64,000 bases of DNA from Phragmites australis (Eukaryota > Streptophyta > Magnoliopsida > Poales > Poaceae): assembly GCF_958298935.1 (NCBI RefSeq), contig NC_084938.1, positions 1,929,501 through 1,993,500 on the forward strand, given 5' to 3'. How positions within the stretch are numbered: the stretch's first letter is position 1; the number at the start of each line of letters is the position of its first letter. The notes beneath the pieces are model-generated. The model did no database searches. It saw only the letters and a program-made list of their open reading frames with translations, and was not told where the DNA came from. Made by a program: the position numbers and the translations under genes. Positions 60,344 to 64,000 of the stretch are shown here, one piece after another.

Positions 60344-60808
60344 CTAGCGAAGCATATGTGTATTATAACGAAAACATAAATATTAGATGTAGTAATATTA
60401 AACATAAACTCAATATATGAAAATGTGGATATGTTATGAGAACGTCATCGAACGAATATGTCGGGAGCGATACGTTTGATTTTAGATGGGATCCTAAAAA
60501 AAAGAAGATTATATAATTTTTTTATTTATTTTTATCAGTAAAATAATTCTTATATCCGTAACCAGTAACTAAGCAGGGAGGCTGAAGGACGAGGATGAAT
60601 GATAAAATTAGATAAATTATTTAAATTTTAGGAATTTTTATTAGATAGAAAGAGAGTAGAGGGATATGTGACGTGAGAACCAACTCGTTCAGCAGTACTC
60701 CTATAACGCATCCATATCTCCATACTTTGAGTTTGTACTTAATGTTACCGTATCTAATATTTATGTTTCTATTACAACGTATGTGCACTTAGCTAGTTAT
60801 ATAGTAGA
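60344..60808. mobile_element. Foldback MITE with long imperfect terminal inverted repeats
   Basis: The left 75-80 bp (atatactagcgaagcatatg through aacataaactcaatatatg) is an imperfect inverted copy of the right end (catactttgagtttgtactt through cacttagctagttatatagtag). In between, the interior matches 17925-18300. The element is about 465 bp and non-coding. Superfamily is uncertain: no clear target duplication was set (ta-rich flanks). A hairpin of this length could yield small RNAs. Confidence 0.7.
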
Positions 60809-61197
60809 GAAGAGAAATATGAAAGAAAAAACCTGAATTCAAGTTGATGGAGAGTTATCTGGTTGGGAGACGGTCAAATTCAAATTGTACATTTAAATTA
60901 AACAAATCTAAACTGCCAGGTAAATTACAGTTGCACCTCTTCATCTCCGGATGAGGGCAACCCCAAAGATTGGTTACAATCGGTTTCTATTTATCAAGTA
61001 GTTACAATGCAGATCTATACAACACACTACAATTGACAGTAACTCCACACCAGTCACCCCTACTGCTCAAAACTGTCTCCCTATCCAATAGTTTCGTCCT
61101 TGACCGTAGTATTTTTCATATAAACAAAACAAAAGAATTGCACAAACCAAGAAAAGAAATCCAAGAACAACTATGGTGGAAAATTTGGTTAATTCCG
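60809..61197. other. 3' flank of the receptor-like kinase gene
   Basis: Probably contains the 3' untranslated region of the minus-strand kinase gene; nothing else is recognised. Confidence 0.4.
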
Positions 61198-63116
61198 TCA
61201 GACATCTGGTAGACCAGAGACACTGCCGACTGATTCCTCTGTCTGAACCTCGGACGCCTCCAAGTCGATAGATTCATCGTCTGTCCTTGCCTGTGGATGC
61301 CTCCCACTGCGATGCTTCCTGCTGCGGCTATGTTTCAACACACAGGCCAGCGCCTGGACGACGTCTCGCATCGCTGGGCGCTTCCGGGACACACGGCTCA
61401 CGCATCTGTAAGCAACAGCAGCCATGTCATTGAGCTCTTCCACATCAAATGCGCCTTCTAATCGAGAGTCTGCGATTTCCTCCCATCCAGTTTTTCCATC
61501 AGCGTTGATTGTAGCCTGCCATAGATTGCATTGTAGCCAGCATTTACAAGTGTTAGTGTCCTCAGAAACCAAAACCTATGAAGACTAAGGGGAAAGGCTT
61601 ACAAGCTCAACATATTCCATTAGACCCTGTTGCGGGTTTCTGCCAGCAATCAGTTCAAATAGCAAAACACCGTAGCTGTACACATCACTCTTCTTTGTGA
61701 ATGATCGTGAGGAAACATACTCTGGATCAAGATATCCATAAGTTCCTCGTATGTTGGCTCCATTTCGAGTAACCATTTCCTCTCTTGATAATCCAAAGTC
61801 AGCAACCTAGCCAGCCAAGGTTATTTATGTCTGAGAGCAAAACTTTTAAACAAAATGCAACAGAAACAGTGGTGTGCACGAAAATCTGATGTGTGTGTGA
61901 ACCTAGGTTCAAGAAACCTCTTTTCTTTTCTTTTAAAAAGAACCACTTGGGATATTAGCAAAAACTGGCGAGAAGCAGTTAAACATGAAACGTTAAATGA
62001 TTGAATATCAGAGGAATGTTAAACATACCCTAGCATGCATGGACTGATCCAGCAAAATGTTGGGGGATTTGATGTCGCGGTGAACTACTGGAGGAACAGC
62101 CTGCACTAAACTTAAAACAGATCAGGGAATATCGTGGCATCATGTGTCATGCTTCCAATTATACATTACAAAAGCCTACCCCATCGTGTAAGTACTCCAA
62201 ACCCCTAGCAACATCCAGAGCTATGTTTACTCTCAAATCCCACTTCAGTGGTGCGCTATTTTCACCTGAATCACAAAAAAGAATATTCAGAAAGTTAAAA
62301 ACACTGTACATACTTCTACGTGTAAAATGTTGGCCCTAGTCCAAACTTTTATATAAGATGTATCGATAAGAATAGCCTTCAAGAATATGGTTTGCAGACT
62401 AAAGATCATTTACTAAAGTAGTGTCCATGGACTTAATTTATATGAGACCATATGGGTGTTTTATCTGAAAAAAGCAGCCGGAATGGCATTGGTTATGTTT
62501 ATCGGTAACCAAGGACTAAGGTTCAAGAGGGAAAGCATCACACTAATCCTATTATCTTTTCCTCAGAAGATTAGTCCAATTGCCCCTTAGATTTTTTTTA
62601 AAAATCCCCTTTCTGAATTATGGTCCAAGTTTTAGTGATATCACAAAGGTTACCAGCAACCAAGCATAGATGTGTCACAATAATTATTATCATGAGAGCG
62701 AAACATGGTATCACATGAAGAGAAGACATGCCATATAAGTGTGATGCAAGGCTCCCATTAGGCATGTATGCATACAATAACATATGTTGCCCTTTATCCG
62801 CACAATAGCCAACCAAATTCACCAGATTCCTGTGGTGCAACCTCCCAAGAAGTAAGACCTGAAGTTAAGAATCGATCAAATACTAAGCATGCCAGAGTTT
62901 CTAGTGAGGTGTAGATCCAAATCTCACAAGCAGTACAGCAAGTGTACAAATGTTTAGCTTACCTCATTCTGAAACTCCTTTTCACCTTGCTTTGAATTGT
63001 TAGCAAGCACTTTAACAGCCAGTGTCTCACCAGAAGACATGCTAGCTTTGTAAACAGGGCCAAAGGCTCCCTGACCTAATAATGTTGTGAAATTGCTGGT
63101 AGCTTTCTGTAGTTCC
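61198..63116 (-). CDS. Receptor-like kinase, CRLK type (calcium/calmodulin-regulated), kinase half; 5' end outside window
   Basis: Minus-strand exons read from right: 63116-62963, 62858-62732, 62265-62180, 62100-62029, 61806-61603, 61515-61198; all join in phase. The kinase domain is complete from the glycine loop: [20 protein letters not shown], the ATP-binding lysine in [35 protein letters not shown], the catalytic loop [14 protein letters not shown] (an RD kinase), [32 protein letters not shown] and [13 protein letters not shown]. The tail is basic then acidic and ends [10 protein letters not shown]. The nearest known group is Arabidopsis CRLK1/CRLK2, plasma-membrane kinases in cold signalling; function here is by family only. 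The membrane segment and N-terminus were not found and should lie beyond 64000 or in an unrecognised exon. The second intron listed (62731-62266) has a GC donor. Confidence 0.9.
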
Positions 63117-64000
63117 CTAGAGATGAGACAAATTGTGGATTTCAGCAAGAGTATGTGCTATTCTAAATTGACCACAAGAATTCTGAGAGTGGTACGCAGT
63201 TACGTATAAGTAACTCTGTCTTGATCATACATCAACATGTGAAACAGCAACTGAAGATTGTAGCAGTAATGTTGAAATGATATAATACTATTCTCAATAA
63301 AACTAAGGGATGTTATTGATTCTTTTATCCTAGAAGTGGCAATTTTCCCCACGGGGAAGAGAATTGTGGGTGCCAGATTCAGGGAAGTGTCATGACAGGG
63401 CATCAACCCACTAAAAATTAATATATTATGCATTTATATTATATTTTCTATCTTTGGAATAAAACTTGTAATAATACATTACAATGTAAGTTTTGAAACC
63501 GTACTCTAGAAAACAAAAAAAAATTATACCAAAAAGTCAAAAACTAATGAATCAAGTCATATTATCATGTAAAAATTGTTTCTGAGGTTTTGACCTTATT
63601 GCGTTGGGTGGAAAACTGATACTTTTCACCAGGTTTCAACTTGCAACTTTAGTTCCTACCACCTGCAGTTTGATTCACCCAAACATCCACATGTGGTTGG
63701 ATGCTTTGGTCAACACAGAAGCACATGTCCTCCATGCACGCAGTTCAACCAAATTGGATTTGACCTCGGTAAGATCCAAATGACTGTTCTACTTGACATA
63801 TCACATCATTGCATTCCTATTTGAATAGTGACCTATGTTCCCATCCTTCACTCCTGTTTCTTTCCATCTATCTAACTAGGGATAAATCTCGCAAATTCTC
63901 ATCTTCTACTAATTTCTCCATACCAAACATTCTGATGGAAACCTCTACTCTGACATGTCAAAGTAAGACATCCCTAAAGTTGTACTGATCAGATATGTAT
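63117..64000. other. Probable first-visible intron or upstream part of the kinase gene
   Basis: AT-rich sequence with no recognised exon. The acceptor at 63117-63118 requires an upstream exon ending in codon phase 2, so most of this stretch is likely intron. A short ORF at 63200-63433 (minus) has no domain and is not supported. Confidence 0.45.

Overview
The window is nuclear DNA from a grass (Poaceae). The evidence is a set of intron-split plant genes with GC-rich 5' ends, typical grass repeats (a Tourist-like MITE, CACTA, Mutator-like, Ty1/copia, LINE and SINE elements) and AT-rich spacers. Nothing bacterial, organellar or viral was seen. I cannot name the species.

Layout. 0-2.2 kb: a Ve/Cf-type leucine-rich-repeat receptor-like protein, 5'-incomplete and broken by two frameshifts. 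2.8-3.0 kb: a small SINE with perfect target-site duplications. 5.0-7.5 kb: a three-exon DUF604/fringe-like (GT31) glycosyltransferase. 8.6-15.5 kb: repeat-rich spacer holding a Mutator transposase relic, a Tourist-like MITE, a second SINE-like element, LTR-like debris, CACTA-like subterminal repeats and a 129-bp TA microsatellite. 16.0-16.8 kb: a phytocyanin (uclacyanin/plantacyanin type). 18.6-37.9 kb: NAP1, the HEM/NAP subunit of the WAVE/SCAR actin-regulatory complex; 23 coding exons could be joined in phase to give 1359 residues. Its 7.1-kb twelfth-to-thirteenth-exon-side intron (25011-32133) holds a non-autonomous LTR element and a LINE that was itself invaded by a three-LTR retroelement. 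39.5-49.8 kb: a second phytocyanin whose first exon is cut by a CACTA transposon complex; the CACTA TNP2-like gene is in turn split by a truncated Ty1/copia element. 49.8-50.5 kb: a LINE 3' fragment. 51.2-51.8 kb: a third, intronless phytocyanin. 52.2-54.8 kb (minus): a group IVc (ILR3-like) bHLH factor. 55.7-57.7 kb: an EMB3141-like PPR-DYW gene with one frameshift and one stop. 58.7-59.7 kb: a DUF1218 membrane protein. 60.3-60.8 kb: a foldback MITE. 61.2-63.1 kb (minus): the kinase half of a CRLK-type receptor-like kinase running off the right edge.

The genes do not form an operon-like or shared pathway unit. Several act at the cell wall or cell surface (GT31, phytocyanins, DUF1218, NAP1 indirectly), but this is probably coincidence of a plant gene neighbourhood. 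The strongest unusual signals are structural: a CACTA insertion exactly at the conserved FHPGD segment of a phytocyanin, a three-LTR element bounded by one target-site duplication, a three-level nest inside a NAP1 intron, an intronless phytocyanin next to an intron-bearing paralogue, and a damaged copy of a gene whose Arabidopsis counterpart is essential. Single-base lesions in the RLP and PPR genes could also be consensus errors in the assembly. I found no convincing new molecular system.
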